A DNA stretch of 64,000 nt from Mesostigma viride (GCA_009746045.1 RPFO01000127.1:1291538-1355537), one strand, 5' to 3'; counted from the first letter of the stretch, positions 11,536 through 23,282 are shown. Made by a program: numbers and translations. Notes: generated by a model not told the origin, from the letters alone.

Positions 11536-12050
11536 CGTGTGAGCCTGGACAATCGTCTTCCACCTCTTCTTCTTCTGCATAGCCGTCCAAGCATTGAAGA
11601 GAGAGGGAGTGAATGTGATGTTCAAATGGGGCTGGGACCACTAGGTCAGCCAACAACTGCTGCCGTATGTATCTATAGGTCATGACATGTTTACCTACCC
11701 TTTTAGGAATGTCCTTGGGGCCAGGCCGGCCAGGTCAGTCAGGATATGCCGCCCCTGGGCTAGCTGGCCAAGCCGCTGGGGGCCAGGCAGACCGAGATCG
11801 GTGTCTACCTGACTCGAAGTGGTGCGAGCAAGATGTCCTACGAATGCCGGCTATCGACCTACGCAGCCTGTCTAATCTCGTCCGAAATGCGAGGCATACC
11901 CTGGTACAAGGGGCGCTTTGCTGAGTAGAATATTTAGTTAGGGTTTTCCTACTATATGTTAGATCAGCTTAGAGTTATATTAGTTCGGTTTCGCGGCTCC
12001 GCCCCGGCACCTCCATCCATCCAGCAAGGGAATATGTGCTACATGATCTC
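11536..12050 (+). mobile_element. LINE copy C with 5' inversion
   Basis: Bases about 11537-11910 are the RT C-terminal region in reverse orientation. From about 11911 the LINE 3' end (GCTTTGCTGAGTAG and 3' UTR) runs in plus orientation and breaks off within the hairpin at about 12050. The inverted piece matches LINE B at about 8973-9300 and the direct piece starts at about 9338. The two therefore abut in the parent element, as expected for twin priming. Confidence 0.8.
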
Positions 12051-12977
12051 CCAACCGCCGCGAATTTTCTCCGCTCTAGTCGCCCCAGGCTCCAGCGCTT
12101 CGCCCTCTGCTCCCTCCTCGGGCGTTCGATCCGACGCCGATCGAGATCTGGGGTCCCCCTCCAACCGTCGCGACCGAAGCCATCGCCCGCACCCTCCTTA
12201 AAGAAGCTTTCGAGCAGCACGTGACCCCCCTTGCCGCAGATGTGGCGGCAATGGGTCAGGCACGTTGGCTGCTGACGGCTCCCTCTCCACCACCGTCACC
12301 TCCACCTCCACCCTCCTCGCCTGATCCACCTCCACTGCCACCTCCTCCTCCACCGCCGCCCTCACGGCCCAGCTCCTCTCGACGTATCGACCAGCGCCTC
12401 AAGGACACCGCCATCGCCATCGAGTGCATGCATGCAGAACACCGCAGGCATCATGCACCGCCCATGAGCCTGCTGGCGGTGAAGGACATCGCCGCCAAGC
12501 CGGCCAGCCCCCGCTGGCCCAGGCCGACGACGCCCCTCCCACCCAGACCTGGGCGGACCTGCTCAAGCACCACGCCACCTCCACCACCTACACCATCGCG
12601 GCACAGCTTAAGCAGCAAGCCCTCGACCTCCGCGAGGAGGCTGACCGCACCAAGTGCAGCCACATTATGTCATCGTCAAGCACTTCGACCAGCCTGCATA
12701 TGAGACCTCCACGACTCTTCTCACGGCATTTAAGCGCGATGTATTCTAATTGCTCCCATGCATGCACTATCACTGGTGAGCTGCGGACGGTCGGCTGCCC
12801 GCCTTCCCCGCGCGCGGGGTAAGGCTGGCCCGGCTCCCCTGCTCCTCACCTTTAATTAGTACATGGCGGACAAGCTGTTGTTTCTTAAAAACCGCAAGAA
12901 GCTCTCGAGGACCGTCACTCACTTCACGCTGGACGACGACCTGACCCTGGCCCAGCAACAACGGCGACGCGAGCTAT

Positions 12978-15900
12978 TAATTAATTAATTAATTAATTAG
13001 AAACATAAGTCCGTTGGGAGTACATGTAGCACATATCCCGGAGAAGGGGCACTATGGCTTTTAATACATTCTGGGCTACTTCCTGCAAGGGTGGGAATGT
13101 AAGCAACACTTGCTCTAGGTGCACCAAGGCACCTGCACCCTCATGATCTTCACACTATGCCCAACTAAGGGGGAGTATGTCATGCGGGGGAAGATCATCA
13201 TGGCTATACAAGAGCTAGGGCATGGCTTCTCGACAGAGAGCATCTCTCTGCACGGCATAGCATGGCTAAAGTCTTAATGCGACATCCATGCCAGGGGTCC
13301 CATTATAGGCAGGGCGTGGCTAAATTCTGAAGGCGCATCATCCATGGGGGCCATTATGGGCGCACATGCGCGTGGGCCACATGCTAGGCTAAGCCTGACT
13401 AATCTGACACTACTGGTATATATTCCCTAGTCAGTGAGGTGGCAGGGGGGGCCTGCCAGGGCTTGTGGTCAACGTGGATGACCGCCCCCCTCCAGTATAG
13501 TATACCGGCTTCCCCCTTGCGCTCTGCCGGAGCTCATGAAGGTAGGTCGGCCATAGCTCGCGTCGCCGCTGTTGCTAGCTGGGCCAGGGTCAATTAGTCG
13601 TCGTCCAGCGTGAAGCGAGTCTCCGAGAGCTTCTTGCGGCATTTAAGGAACGACAGCTTGTCCGCCATGTGGTTGAAGGTGAGGAGCACGGGTGCCGGGC
13701 CAGCCTTCCCCCGCGCGCGGGGGAGGCGGACAGCCGACATGTCCAGCTCACCACCAGTGAGTGGCATGGGGGCAAAAATGTCGCGCTTAAGGGGACGTGG
13801 CGCGGCGAATATTTTCCGCGCGAAAAAATTCGCGGTACCAGCCGTACCGTGAAAAGTGGGTGCACGGTGCGCGCACCCCATGCGGAAGTGGCCATGGCGA
13901 CTGCGTTTAGGCGAAACTAGCAATGTAGGGCTAGAGAAATGCCAAAAAAATGCTCGAATGTTGAAGACGATGATTTAATGATGTTGGTTTGTGGCGGCAA
14001 GTAGCTGATTTACAATATCGCTGCTTTCTTTTTCTGCCATCGGCATGGGGGGTAAACTGCATTTTTTCGTCGCGCGGAATGAAATAGAATTCGTGATAGC
14101 GGCAATAAATTCGCAGTTTTGGGGGGCTTTTTGACCGCGACGGATGCATTAGTATCGGTAGCATTTAATTCCAAACCGAACTGGTGCTTTTTGCTACATT
14201 TTCGGCCATTCTCGGTAAGTAATTCTTCAGGCCTCCGCAGTGCATGTCGGAACCTTCCATGGAAGAACGGCCTTTGTTGCGCGCCTGGGCGAGGGATCTG
14301 CGAGGGAAAGGTATAGATTTGTCGCGAATGTTCTGTGCTATCAGTTCTTTCTTCTATGAGCTCATCGTTTGAAGTTTTTTTCGTTCTTTTTGGGCAGTTT
14401 CCGCCAGCTAGCTCGCCGTTGCTTGCCGTGGTGTTGTCGAATACCTGGCAGCTTTAGATTGTTTTCGTTGATGTCGTGGTCAAGGCCGCTTCAGTCGAAG
14501 CCTATAGCTTCTCGGGAAGGTTTAAGGTATTTCATGAAACGTGTTCTGGCAAGGATGTTGTGCGTATGGACGCTTCTTGTTGTGTGAGAGTGACGCACCC
14601 TCTCTTCGCAGCGGCATCACAGCCCTCATGCGCTGGGGGCCCGCCAATGGTGTCTTTCCATTTTATCGTGCAGGGGAGGAAGTGTTTTATTGACGATCAT
14701 GTTGGAGATATTGCATTTGTGTGACTGCATGTAGATAGCTGCCACCATTGGTTTATTTGAGCTTTCCCTTGATATGATGATGTGAAAAGACTGCAATGTG
14801 CTGAGCCAACCATGGTTGACATGGTTGACTGCATGCAAGCTTTCTATGCCGTGATCTCCTTGGTTCCTTGCCCTCCATAGTTCCAGTTTGTTGCCCATCT
14901 CAGGTAGGGCAGTAAAGGAGTCGTTGCAGTGTTGATTAGCTTGGTTGGCATAAACCTTAACACTCTAACCTGGGAGAAACATAGAAAATGCTGATTATGC
15001 ATTTTAGTGCCATCATCATTATTGTTATTCACATGCTTATAAGTCTGGCCATGCTCGAGGGACAGTGAAGGGGTATGAGGTGTGTGGCCACCCATTTGTA
15101 CTTCACAACATATTCAGCATGTATTTGATGCATGTTGGATCGCATGTAAAGTGTAATTGTGTTTACTTGGTTGCTGAGTGGTCCTTAGCGCCTTGTCAGG
15201 TGGTCGTCTAGGAAAGCCATCAGAGCGTGCCACAGTGGCCCCCGACCTTGAGCATGTGTCGTCATCAGTGTGCAAGAGTTAGAGGTGCTTTTGGTCATAG
15301 ATTTGCTGAGTTCTTGGCATGAAGTTTACAAGGTATTACCTTGGGTTGAGTATAGTGTATGCTCGCTTGGCATGTATGCCTAGCGATCGTGTTGCTATGC
15401 TTGCGCTGGCAAGGTTGGCCATGCCGAGGGCAGGTGAGGGCAGATGAGGTGCCTAGGCGTTTGCTTATGTTTTGTGATCGAGTTGGGCATGTTTTTTGGC
15501 TTTTTGGATGGAAAACATCATGCCTAAGTGGCCTTGTACAAAGAAAAACCTTCTTTAGCTTATGTTCAGGTTTTAGCACGTATAACCTTATAACTTGAGC
15601 TAGACTTGTCGGAATGACCTGGGACTTGGAAGACAGTTGTCCCCCTGTTAGACGGATTTTCGCTGCAGAAAAAAGTATTTTTTTGACGTGTTTATAAAAA
15701 GTTATTCCCAATGTCCGGTAAAAAAAGGGTCGTTTTGCGGGGAAATTAATAACTGTTCGAGGTTTTGCCCTTTCCATGATGTTAATAGCTCAGCAAGCTA
15801 CAAACTCAGGGAACTAAAAACGCTGCAGGCAGTTTTGCAAACAAATGTGTGCATTGGCTGGGGCATACCCAGCCCTAATTAGCGTCTTTTGCTATTTATA

Positions 15901-16254
15901 GCGCATTATTGGCGTATATATGGGGGTAGTGCCCCCAACAAGTGCATGGACAACTCACTAGAGATGTTATTTAGTGCCCCCAATCATAACTTAGCGTTGT
16001 GCAAATGAATTTCAAGTGATATTACCATAGGTCAATTTTTAAGGGTTTTGGGGTGCCACCTCCCCTTAAATGCCTCAAGAAGGCTCGTGGAGGTCTCACC
16101 TGCCGGCTGGTCGAAGTGCTTGACGATGACATTGTGGCTGCGCCGGGCGATGTCGGCTTCCTTGCGAAGGTCGAGGGCTTGTTGCTTGAGTTGTGCCGAG
16201 ATGGTGGAGGTGGTGGAGCTAGGTGGTGTGCTGCTTAAGCAAGCACACCACGCA
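12978..16254 (-). mobile_element. ORF1-E copy 5 (minus), with 11-bp TSD, interrupted by a TTAA element
   Basis: ACGCGAGCTAT flanks it at 12967-12977 and 16255-16265. The tail (TTAATTAATT...) lies at the left edge, so the element reads on the minus strand. It contains the 3' UTR (13003-13560), the ORF1 C-terminal half (13590-13790) and, beyond the TTAA element, more ORF1 (16070-16248). The 5' end is truncated within the coiled-coil region. About 1 kb remains once the TTAA element is removed. Confidence 0.85.
13791..16065. mobile_element. TTAA-flanked DNA element, copy 1 (2.3 kb)
   Basis: TTAA lies at 13787-13790 and 16066-16069, inside the Phe-Lys codons of ORF1 (TTTAAG), so the empty site is known. 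The termini are GGGGACGTGGCGCG (left) and, reversed from the right, GGGGAGGTGGCACC. This is a short imperfect inverted repeat. No transposase is recognisable; a 160-residue minus frame at 15777-15295 is open but only partly kept in copy 2. The TTAA target suggests mobilisation by a piggyBac- or Kolobok-type transposase. Confidence 0.85.
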
Positions 16255-16842
16255 ACGCGAGCTATATGGCCGACCTACCTCCAGCTCCGGCAAAGCGCAG
16301 GGGGCAAACAGGTATACTGGAGGGGGGAGTCGTCATCCACGTCGACCACTGTCAAGCCTTGGCACTGAGGCACCCCCAGTCTAGGGAACATAGCAGTAGT
16401 GTATATCAGTAAGGCTTAGCCTACCACGCGGCCCCAGCGCATGTGCGCCCATAATGGCCATGGATATGATGCAGTTAAGAATTTAGCCACGCCCTGCCTA
16501 TCAGAATGGGACCCCCATGGATGATGCATTAAGAATTAGCTCAGCCCTGCCTATACAGAGTGTCACTCTCTGATGAGAAGCCATGCCCTAGCTCTTGTAT
16601 AGCAATGGTGATCTCCCCCCCCCCATATGACAGGCCCCCCTTATAGTTGGGTTGAGCTCTGCATATGAGACTCTTGGGGGTGCAGTTGCCCTTGGTGCAC
16701 CTAGAGCAAGTGTCGTTTACATTCCCACCCTTGCAGGAAGTAGCTTAGAATGTATTAAAAGCCATATGCCCCTTCTCTGGGATATGTGCTACATATACTC
16801 CCAACGGAGTCATGTTACTAATTAATTAATTAGTTAATTAAT

Positions 16843-16885
16843 CTCCCAACGGAGTCATGTTATCATTTAATTTAATTTAATTTTA
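16843..16885 (+). mobile_element. Minimal retroelement copy: partial hairpin plus tail only
   Basis: Directly after the tail of ORF1-E copy 4 comes CTCCCAACGGAG, then CATGTTATC and an (ATTTA)n-like tail. This is about 45 bp of retroelement 3' end and nothing else. It is an extreme 5' truncation landed in another element's tail. Confidence 0.6.
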
Positions 16886-17172
16886 CCTCCAGCTACGGCA
16901 GAGCACAGGGGGGAAACCGGTATATACTGGAGGGGGGAGGTCATGAGTGGTCATCCACGTCGACCACAACTGAGCCCTGGCAGGCGCCCCCTGCCACCCC
17001 AGCAAAACCAGTCCAGTAGGAAATATATATAGCAGTAGTGTAGATTAGTCAGGCTTAGCCTAGCACGTGGCTCACGCCTATACGCGCATTGAATTGAATT
17101 GAATTGTAACATAACTCCGTTGGGAGTATATGTAGCACATAGCCCTTGAGGGAGGGCATATGGCCTTTCTTA

Positions 17173-19235
17173 ACGAATCCGGGTGCAACGAAAATGGCTG
17201 ACGGCGGTATGGCTGACGGCGGAGCTCAGATCTTTTGCATCTGAGCCCCAAATTCGGTCAGACCACTCGCATTCGATGCGCTTTTTTGAGACGCACCCGC
17301 CAGTATAATCGGTTACGGCTGAAACGCAGTATTGCGGAAGTTATCACGTGACAGGCAGCTATGACGACCTCTAAAGCAAAACGGGGTTTGGAAAAGGAGC
17401 TTACCGGCTCCCAGCCCAACCCGCTCGCCATCGTTCTTGCCCAGCCGCCTGGGCTCGCCAACCCACCGCCAGCAGCCCCATCGCCCAGCGCCTCGCCTGA
17501 GCCCAAGAAACCCTGCCACGCTCGCAACTGGAGCAAGTTCCTCCCCGGCGACCGACGCTTCGGCTGGACCGTGTGGCAAGAATTGTCGCCGCAGGAATGC
17601 ATTGAGGTTCTCCAGTTCCTCGAACAGGAGCGGAAGCTCTTCGTGCCCAAGGGGGGGCGGCTATCGACTACAATGGAGACATGTCCTGGCTCTATGCTTT
17701 GGACGAAGTACAACAACGCCTGATTATCTTGACCAGCCAATTCCAGAGCCACCTCTCCGACCTCACCCTCACGCTCCGCACCCCAGCCCCCGCACAGCCG
17801 GCAGCCCCATCGGCTTCCTCCCTCTGCAAGGATGACCTCCGCGCAGTGCTGGAGGAGCACGTGACCTGGCCGCTGGCCGAGCAGCTGACATCGCTGAACA
17901 CCACGCTCAACAAGGTCGAGGCCCGGGTCTCCAACGTGGAAACCAAGGTCGTCCACAAGCTCCAACCCCAGTTCACGGCTCTACACACCGCGGAGCAGGC
18001 TTCGGAAAAGCATGCTACACTTGTCTCTCGCCTTAACCAGGTGGAGGGAAAGTGTGGCGTGCTCCTGAAGAAGCTTGAGGCCATCACCGCCCACACCGAG
18101 GCCCTGGCCACACAGGTCCCCAAGATAGCGGAGCAGACGGCCACCATTGCATCCCAGCCACCCCGGCAGGATGCTGGCGACCTCCCGCCGCTCTCCTACG
18201 CGGACCTGCTGCGGTCAGCGACCGCCTCCACCACCGACGCCATCGCCACAAAGCTCCAGGAGCTGGAGAACCACCGCCAGGCCCAGCAACGGGAGGTCAC
18301 CGACCGCGCTCGCCGCGAGTGCCGAGTGGTGCTACGTCGCTTCCCCCAGAAGCCAGGTGAGACGTCAACCTCTCTTGCTGACGAGCTCAAGAACCAGCTT
18401 CTTACCCTCATGGGCCTGGTAGGTGAGGTAGCACTGAGCGGGTGCCACCGCCTTCCCCACTCACGGGACAAGGCGGCTCCCCCACCAGTCCTCCTCACCT
18501 TCCCCTCCCCTGAGGATAAGCAGCGGTTCCTCTCTCGTCGCAAGCGGTTGCACGACCTCACCTGGACGCTGGATGACGACCTCACCCCCGCTCAGCAACA
18601 GCAGCGACGCGACCTGCACATGGCCGGAATACCTCCGCCATAAGCAGGACCCCCAGAAGCCCAAGGTGTACTGGAGGGGCGGGGACCTGATGATCAACCA
18701 CAAGATGTGGACGCCCCCAGCGGGCTAGAATAGCAATAGCCCTAGATTGTAACCCTTGGCGTCACTGCCGCTAAGGCAGCCATGCCTAGACTATTTGCCT
18801 AGCTGTGCCAACACACCTAGTCACGTGCCGCCAACGCACGGTCCACCACCAGCCATAGCCTAGTACAGCCATGCTACGCCCTGGCTATGTTTAGCCAAGC
18901 CATGCCTATAATGGGACCCCCCCATGGATGTTGCATTAAGAATTTAGCCATGCTATGCCATGCAGAGAGATGCTCTCTGTCGAGCAGCCATGTCCTAGCT
19001 CTTGTATAGCCATGCTGATCTTCCTCCCTCACAGGCATGCTCCCCCCCTTACCCGGGCATAGCGTGATAGACCATGAGGGTGCAGGTGCCCTGGTGCACC
19101 TAGAGCAAGGGTAGCTTACATTCCCACCCTTGCATGAAGTAGCCTAGGATGTATTAAAAGCCATATGCCCCTTCTCAGGGATATGCGCTACATTGACTCC
19201 CAACGGAGCGATGTTGATAATTAATTAATTAATTA
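17173..19235 (+). mobile_element. ORF1-E copy 2, apparently full length (2.06 kb)
   Basis: A 13-bp duplication, ATGGCCTTTCTTA, lies at 17160-17172 and 19236-19248. The element has a 5' UTR with repeated GGCTGACGGCGG, a single ORF1, a 3' UTR of about 0.5 kb, a hairpin at 19190-19214 and a (TTAA)n tail. There is no endonuclease or RT sequence anywhere. It must depend on enzymes from elsewhere. Confidence 0.85.
17361..18643 (+). pseudogene. L1 ORF1-like protein of ORF1-E copy 2, frameshifted
   Basis: A first frame (17361-17723) starts MTTSKAKRGLEKEL. A second (17681-18643) continues with a long helical region of heptad character (about residues 40-180) and then a basic RRM-like part: RRECRVVLRRFPQK, CHRLPHSR, PVLLTFPSPEDKQRFLSRRKRL, TLDDDLTPAQQQQRR. 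This order, coiled coil then RRM then C-terminal domain, is that of L1 ORF1p, an RNA-binding trimer of retroelement RNPs. The two frames need one shift near 17690. Past 18643 a shifted frame reaches a stop at about 18728 (NHKMWTPPAG), matching the usual ORF1 end. Confidence 0.75.
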
Positions 19236-19849
19236 ATGGCCTTTCTTACATCCTAAGCTACTTCCTGCAAGGGTGGGGATGTAAAGGACCCTTGCTCTAG
19301 GTGCACCAGGGCACTTGCATCCCCATGATCTTCAAGCTATGCCCAGCGAAGGGGGAGCCTGTCATGGGGGGGAAGATCAGCATAGCTATACAAAAAAGCT
19401 AGGGCATGGCGTCTCAGCAGAGAGTTACTCCCTGCATAGGCACGACATAACTAAATAAAGCTAGGCATCGTCTGGAGGGTGGCTCATCATAGGCACACAT
19501 GTACATGATTAAATAAAGCGCGTGGCTTAGCTGGGATAGTGCCTCTAGGAGGCGTACATGTACATGGCCACGGTCTATTCTACACTACTACTGCTGTATT
19601 CGATCCCCTAAGCTGGGGCGTCTGGAGTCGCTGGGGCCGCGGGGGTCGCCTGCCAGGGCTTGTGGCCGACGTAGATGGCCGCCCCCTTCCAGTACGTACA
19701 CCGGCTGCCCCGCCTTGGTCTGCCGGAGCTGGAGGTAGGTACGTGCGCCTATAATGGGAGTCACTCCCCATGGATGCCTGCATTAAGAATTTAGCCAAGC
19801 CCTGCACCTATGCAGCGAGCTACTCTCTGCTGAGAAGCCACGCCCTAGC

Positions 19850-20137
19850 CATATCAAGGAGACAACCAGCGCAGGCCAGAAATCTGGAGAATCCGGACCA
19901 TGGTAGCTCGAGCCTGCCGTTATCTTGTCCGCGTGTTCGAGTCGTTCAGGATGATGAAGATGAATGGTGATGGAAATGTGTATCCTTGTGCATTGAAATT
20001 ATGGCTGGCTTACGTGTAGAGCGACTAGATGACCTAGACGGTGGGGCCGGAAACAGCATGCTTGATCAGGGCGTGTGTTTCGAGCCTAACTGGCCGGGAG
20101 TGTCTAGTGGTGAGCACCATTGCTGCGATCGCTCTCC
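19850..20137 (+). repeat. repA copy 1 (short dispersed repeat)
   Basis: It starts AAGGAGACAACCAGCGC and ends near GCGATCGCTCTCC, with possible CATAT duplications on both sides. It contains TAGCTCGAGCC and, 31 bases later, GTTCGAGTC. These resemble tRNA A and B boxes, but the spacing is shorter than in a tRNA. Other copies are at 22596, 23470, 27968, 46590 and 60580. Confidence 0.6.
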
Positions 20138-20434
20138 CATATGTTTAGCCATGATGATCGTCCACCCTATGTCCGCACCTTAGGTGCATGTTGGATCATG
20201 TTGGAATATACATATAGTACGTTGCACGTGCACTTTGTGCACCCAGAGCAGGTGTAGTTTACACCCTACCCGTGCAGGAAGTAGCACACATGCAATGTAT
20301 CTCTGATCTCAAGCCATACATGCCCCTTCTCAGGGATATGTGTTACATGTACTCCCAATCAACGGAGATATATATGCTAAAATTTCTTTTCCATCCTTGA
20401 CCGCTCTGTCACGGACCTCTGGACCCCCTCCCCC

Positions 20435-21154
20435 TTGACCGAATCCACCTTCCTCTTCCACCTCCAAGCAACCATCTCACAGCACGTGACGCCCCTAGCC
20501 GCAGATGTGGCGGCAATGGGCGGCACGCTGGCTGCTGAGCTCCCCACCATCTCCACCGCCACTTCCAGCCTCCTCGCCTCCTCCACCGCCACCACCCCCA
20601 CCTCCGACGCCATCACCGCCCAGCTCCGTGACATCGACCAGCGTCTTAAGGACAACGCCATCGCTATCGAGGTTCTGCAGAACACCGCAGGCCTCACCGC
20701 CCAGGCGGTGAAGGACATTGCCGCCAAGCCAGCCCCGGCTGGCCTGGCCGGCGATGCTCCTCCCATCACCACATGGGCGGACATGCTTAAGCAACATACC
20801 ACCTCCACCACCTCCGCCGTCGCAGCCCAGCTTCAACAGCAGACGCTTGACCTCCGCGAGGAGGCCGAGCTCGCCAAGCGCAGCCTCAACGTCATTGTCA
20901 AGAACTTCAAGATGGAGGAACTAGGTGAGAATTCCGAGAAGCTTTTGCGTGCGTTTGAGAGAGAAATCCTTGGTCGCATGGGCCTTAACGGTGAGATCGA
21001 GCTGGCCGCCCACCGCCTTCCCCGCGCGCGGGGTAAGGCAGGGCCGCCCCCGCTCCTTCTCACCTTTAAGACCCCGGCGGACAAGATTTCTTTTCTCAGA
21101 CGCCGCAAGCGGCTCGAGAAGACTCTCTTCACCCTTGATGACGACTTGACCCTG
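20435..21154 (+). CDS. L1 ORF1-like RNA-binding protein (ORF1-E copy 3), cut by CACTA insertion
   Basis: The best-preserved ORF1 in the window, open for about 240 residues. Order: a coiled-coil region (ITAQLRDIDQRLKDNAIAI and onward), TWADMLKQHTTS, LREEAELAKRSLNVIVKNF opening the RRM-like domain, AAHRLPRARGKAGPPP, LLLTFKTPADKISFLRRRKRL, and FTLDDDLTL. The last two codons come from the CACTA end. The remaining C-terminus (AQQQRRRELWPTYLQLRQ) lies at 32977 onward. It is 5'-truncated: the N-terminal basic region seen at 59449-58898 is missing. The likely role is binding element RNA and acting as a nucleic acid chaperone. Confidence 0.8.
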
Positions 21155-21174
21155 CACTAGGAACTCGGCTTTGA

Positions 21175-21490
21175 GAATGGGTGAGAAATGGTGAGAAAAA
21201 GGGTGAGAAAGGTGAGAAAAAGGGTGAGAAATGGGTGAGAATGGGTGAGAAAGGTGAGAAAAAAGGGTGAGAATGGGGTGAGAATGGGTGAGAAAACACG
21301 TTTCTCACCCGGGTGAGATTGCCCCAAAAAGGTGAAAAAAGGGGAAAAACGTGAGAAAAATCTCAAAAAACAGGACGTGAGATAAGTGAGAAAAACGGGA
21401 GGTGTGAAACGTGAGAAAAGTGAGAAAATCAGGACGTGAGAAAAGTGAGAAAAACAGGACGTGAGAAAAGTGAGAAAAGTGAGAAAACAC
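21175..21490 (+). repeat. Subterminal GTGAGAAA repeat array (left end of outer CACTA)
   Basis: Dozens of copies of GGTGAGAA or AAAGTGAGAAA occur in loose tandem. The mirror array, TTCTCAC, is at 25215-25499 plus 32927-32960. Subterminal repeats of this kind are the known transposase binding sites of CACTA elements. Confidence 0.75.
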
Positions 21491-21654
21491 AGCGCTGAAA
21501 AACACACCCATAATGCAATATGCTGGCAGCAGACACATGCATGCAGTGCCAGTAACAACCGCTGTTCAAAACAGCACGAACAATAATGATTTTTTCATTA
21601 AATGTTTGAATAATTTTAATGTTTACAGCTGCAAGAACCCGTTGATTCAACTAT

Positions 21655-21808
21655 TCAACACTGTTATGGCGTTATGTACATCTTCGGCATTCAAATATGC
21701 CTTTTCAACACAGTCTGTTATGGCGTTATGACATCTTCGGCATTCAATGCCTGTTCAACACAGTCTGTTATGGCGTTATGACATCTTTCGCATTCAATGC
21801 CTATCATC
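21655..21808 (+). repeat. Three tandem units of about 57 bp
   Basis: Units start around AACACTGTTATGGCGTTATG and contain CATCTTCGGCATTCAA. The last two are nearly identical. They lie in the outer CACTA with no gene nearby. Confidence 0.75.
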
Positions 21809-21954
21809 AAATACTATATGGTAGCTAGCTAACAAAGCGGGCCGGTCGACAGGGCGTCACATGCTGACTTGAAAGTGGAACCGCTTGCATTTTACTCTCG
21901 TGGTCCCTGCAAGAAATAAAGCAAACCGACACAATATACGCAAGAGGAAAAGAA

Positions 21955-22595
21955 ATCAGATCCTTGACATAGATGTAAGCGTTCTACAAGGATCTTGAGC
22001 TCAGCAAATGTGTATGGCAAATCATAATTCCATCAACATACAATTCTACACATCCATGCATGCAAGAGGCCGGGGGAAAAAAAACAGGCCCTTGCAGATA
22101 AACATCTATACCTTCAAATGCCAAAATAATGACACCTATAATTCCCCCTAAAATGAAAGCAGTGCAAGAGACAAAAAAGACATCAGATCCTTGACATAGA
22201 CATCACCATTCTACAAGGAAGAGCTCACCAGCACCTAACGGTCCATGCAGCAAATGTGTAGAACCCAACACTCACTCTTATGGCAAAGCAGCCCCATGTG
22301 GCAAGGCAGCACCATACACATGAATCACACCATGCGCCAGATGTCACACGAGCAAGGCACAACGTTGTCGTCGGATCAGAAAGCAACAAACGTGAAAACG
22401 CTAGCGGCCCAAATCTGAGATTCCGCGGAACACAGAAAATAAGAAAGCTCAGAAGCTACCAGCAAGGGATCGAACATATGACCTTTGGCATGATTTCGCG
22501 GCTGTGTGAGTCTCCTGATCCGAAGGCATCTCACTTAATTAACGTTTCGAAACAGCCAAACTGCGGAAAATCTCTTACCGGAGAGAGTTGCCAAT
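21955..22595. other. Outer CACTA internal region with one direct repeat
   Basis: ATCAGATCCTTGACATAGA occurs at about 21956 and again at about 22183, each followed by TTCTACAAGGA and an AGCTCA stretch. Nothing coding was recognised. Confidence 0.5.
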
Positions 22596-22812
22596 ATCAA
22601 GGAGACAACCAGCGCAGGCCAGAAATCGGGAGAATCCGGACCATGGTAGCTCGAGCCTGCCGTTATCTTGTCCGCGTTTTCGAGTCGTGCAGGATTATGA
22701 ATATGAATGGAGATGGAAATGTGTAGCCTTGTGCATTGAAATTACGGCTGGCTGACGTGAAGAGCGACTACATGACCTACACGGTGGGGCCGGAAACGGC
22801 TTGCTTGATTGT
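22596..22812 (+). repeat. repA copy 2
   Basis: It starts AAGGAGACAACCAGCGCAGG and is nearly identical to copy 1 for about 200 bp. It supplies the uninterrupted version of the LTR retrotransposon target (AAATGTGTAGCCTTG at 22717-22731). Confidence 0.75.
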
Positions 22813-23195
22813 GTTTCATCGTGGGCAACGAGTCCAACAACTACTTTCTCTGGGCGGCAAACTGCGGCAAATTGAACGCAAACCTCATCATGAAATCTTG
22901 ACCGTCGAAATCTAACAATCCGACGACTTATGCAGTATGCCGCGTAATTTTCTGTTGCGGGAGAGCCGTTGGGCCGGTTCCCGACGCGGGCGACCAGTGG
23001 TTTGCGTTAAGTTAACTTAGCTGAAGTTCCCCAAGCCGCATGATGGCTCTCATCGACGGCCTCAGTCTATTGACGCGTCGGCCCGATTTTGGCGGCACCC
23101 AATTTGACCCCAACGGCACCTACCGACAAAGGGCATACGTACGTTTCACGCGCACCACGACCTTCGAGCTCTGCTATGGCGGTGGTGCCGTGGGG

Positions 23196-23282
23196 CCCGC
23201 ATCAGACTGCGGGCCCTTATCTGCTTTGGCGGTGCTGCCGTTGGGCCCGCATCAGAATTCAGGCCCTTTATGCATGCGGGCC
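23196..23282 (+). repeat. GC-rich duplicated palindromic unit
   Basis: GGGCCCGCATCAGA occurs twice (about 23197 and 23247) within units that include GGCGGTG.TGCCGT. The first copy continues into a GGGCCCGCA...TGCGGGCCC palindrome. Its role is unknown. Confidence 0.5.

Larger units (their letters stand above)
12051..16842 (+). mobile_element. ORF1-E copy 4, split by a minus-strand ORF1-E insertion
   Basis: ORF1 sequence at 12051-12977 resumes at 16255 and runs through the C-terminal ORF1 end and the ORF1-E 3' UTR to the hairpin at 16791-16815 and a TAATTAATTAATT tail. ORF1 is frameshifted. A proline-rich segment at 12280-12380 replaces part of the region before the coiled coil. The target duplication of the nested insertion is exact. 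Confidence 0.8.
17095..19740 (-). mobile_element. ORF1-E fragment E1 (minus), split by ORF1-E copy 2
   Basis: A minus-strand 3' UTR occupies 19740-19249 and 17172-17095. It ends in a hairpin (17109-17133, ACATA/TATGT outer stem) and an AATTG-type tail. Its target duplication is only partly clear (CGCCTATA near 17080 and 19750). It starts in the last codons of ORF1, so it is 5'-truncated. Confidence 0.7.

Noticed and set aside
15295-15777. 160-residue minus frame in TTAA element copy 1, as a transposase remnant
   Set aside because: The matching region in copy 2 is broken, and no transposase motif is visible. Conservation is no better in the frame than outside it.
17258-17965. Minus-strand frame of 235 residues
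   Set aside because: It is a shadow of ORF1 on the plus strand, with no motif of its own.
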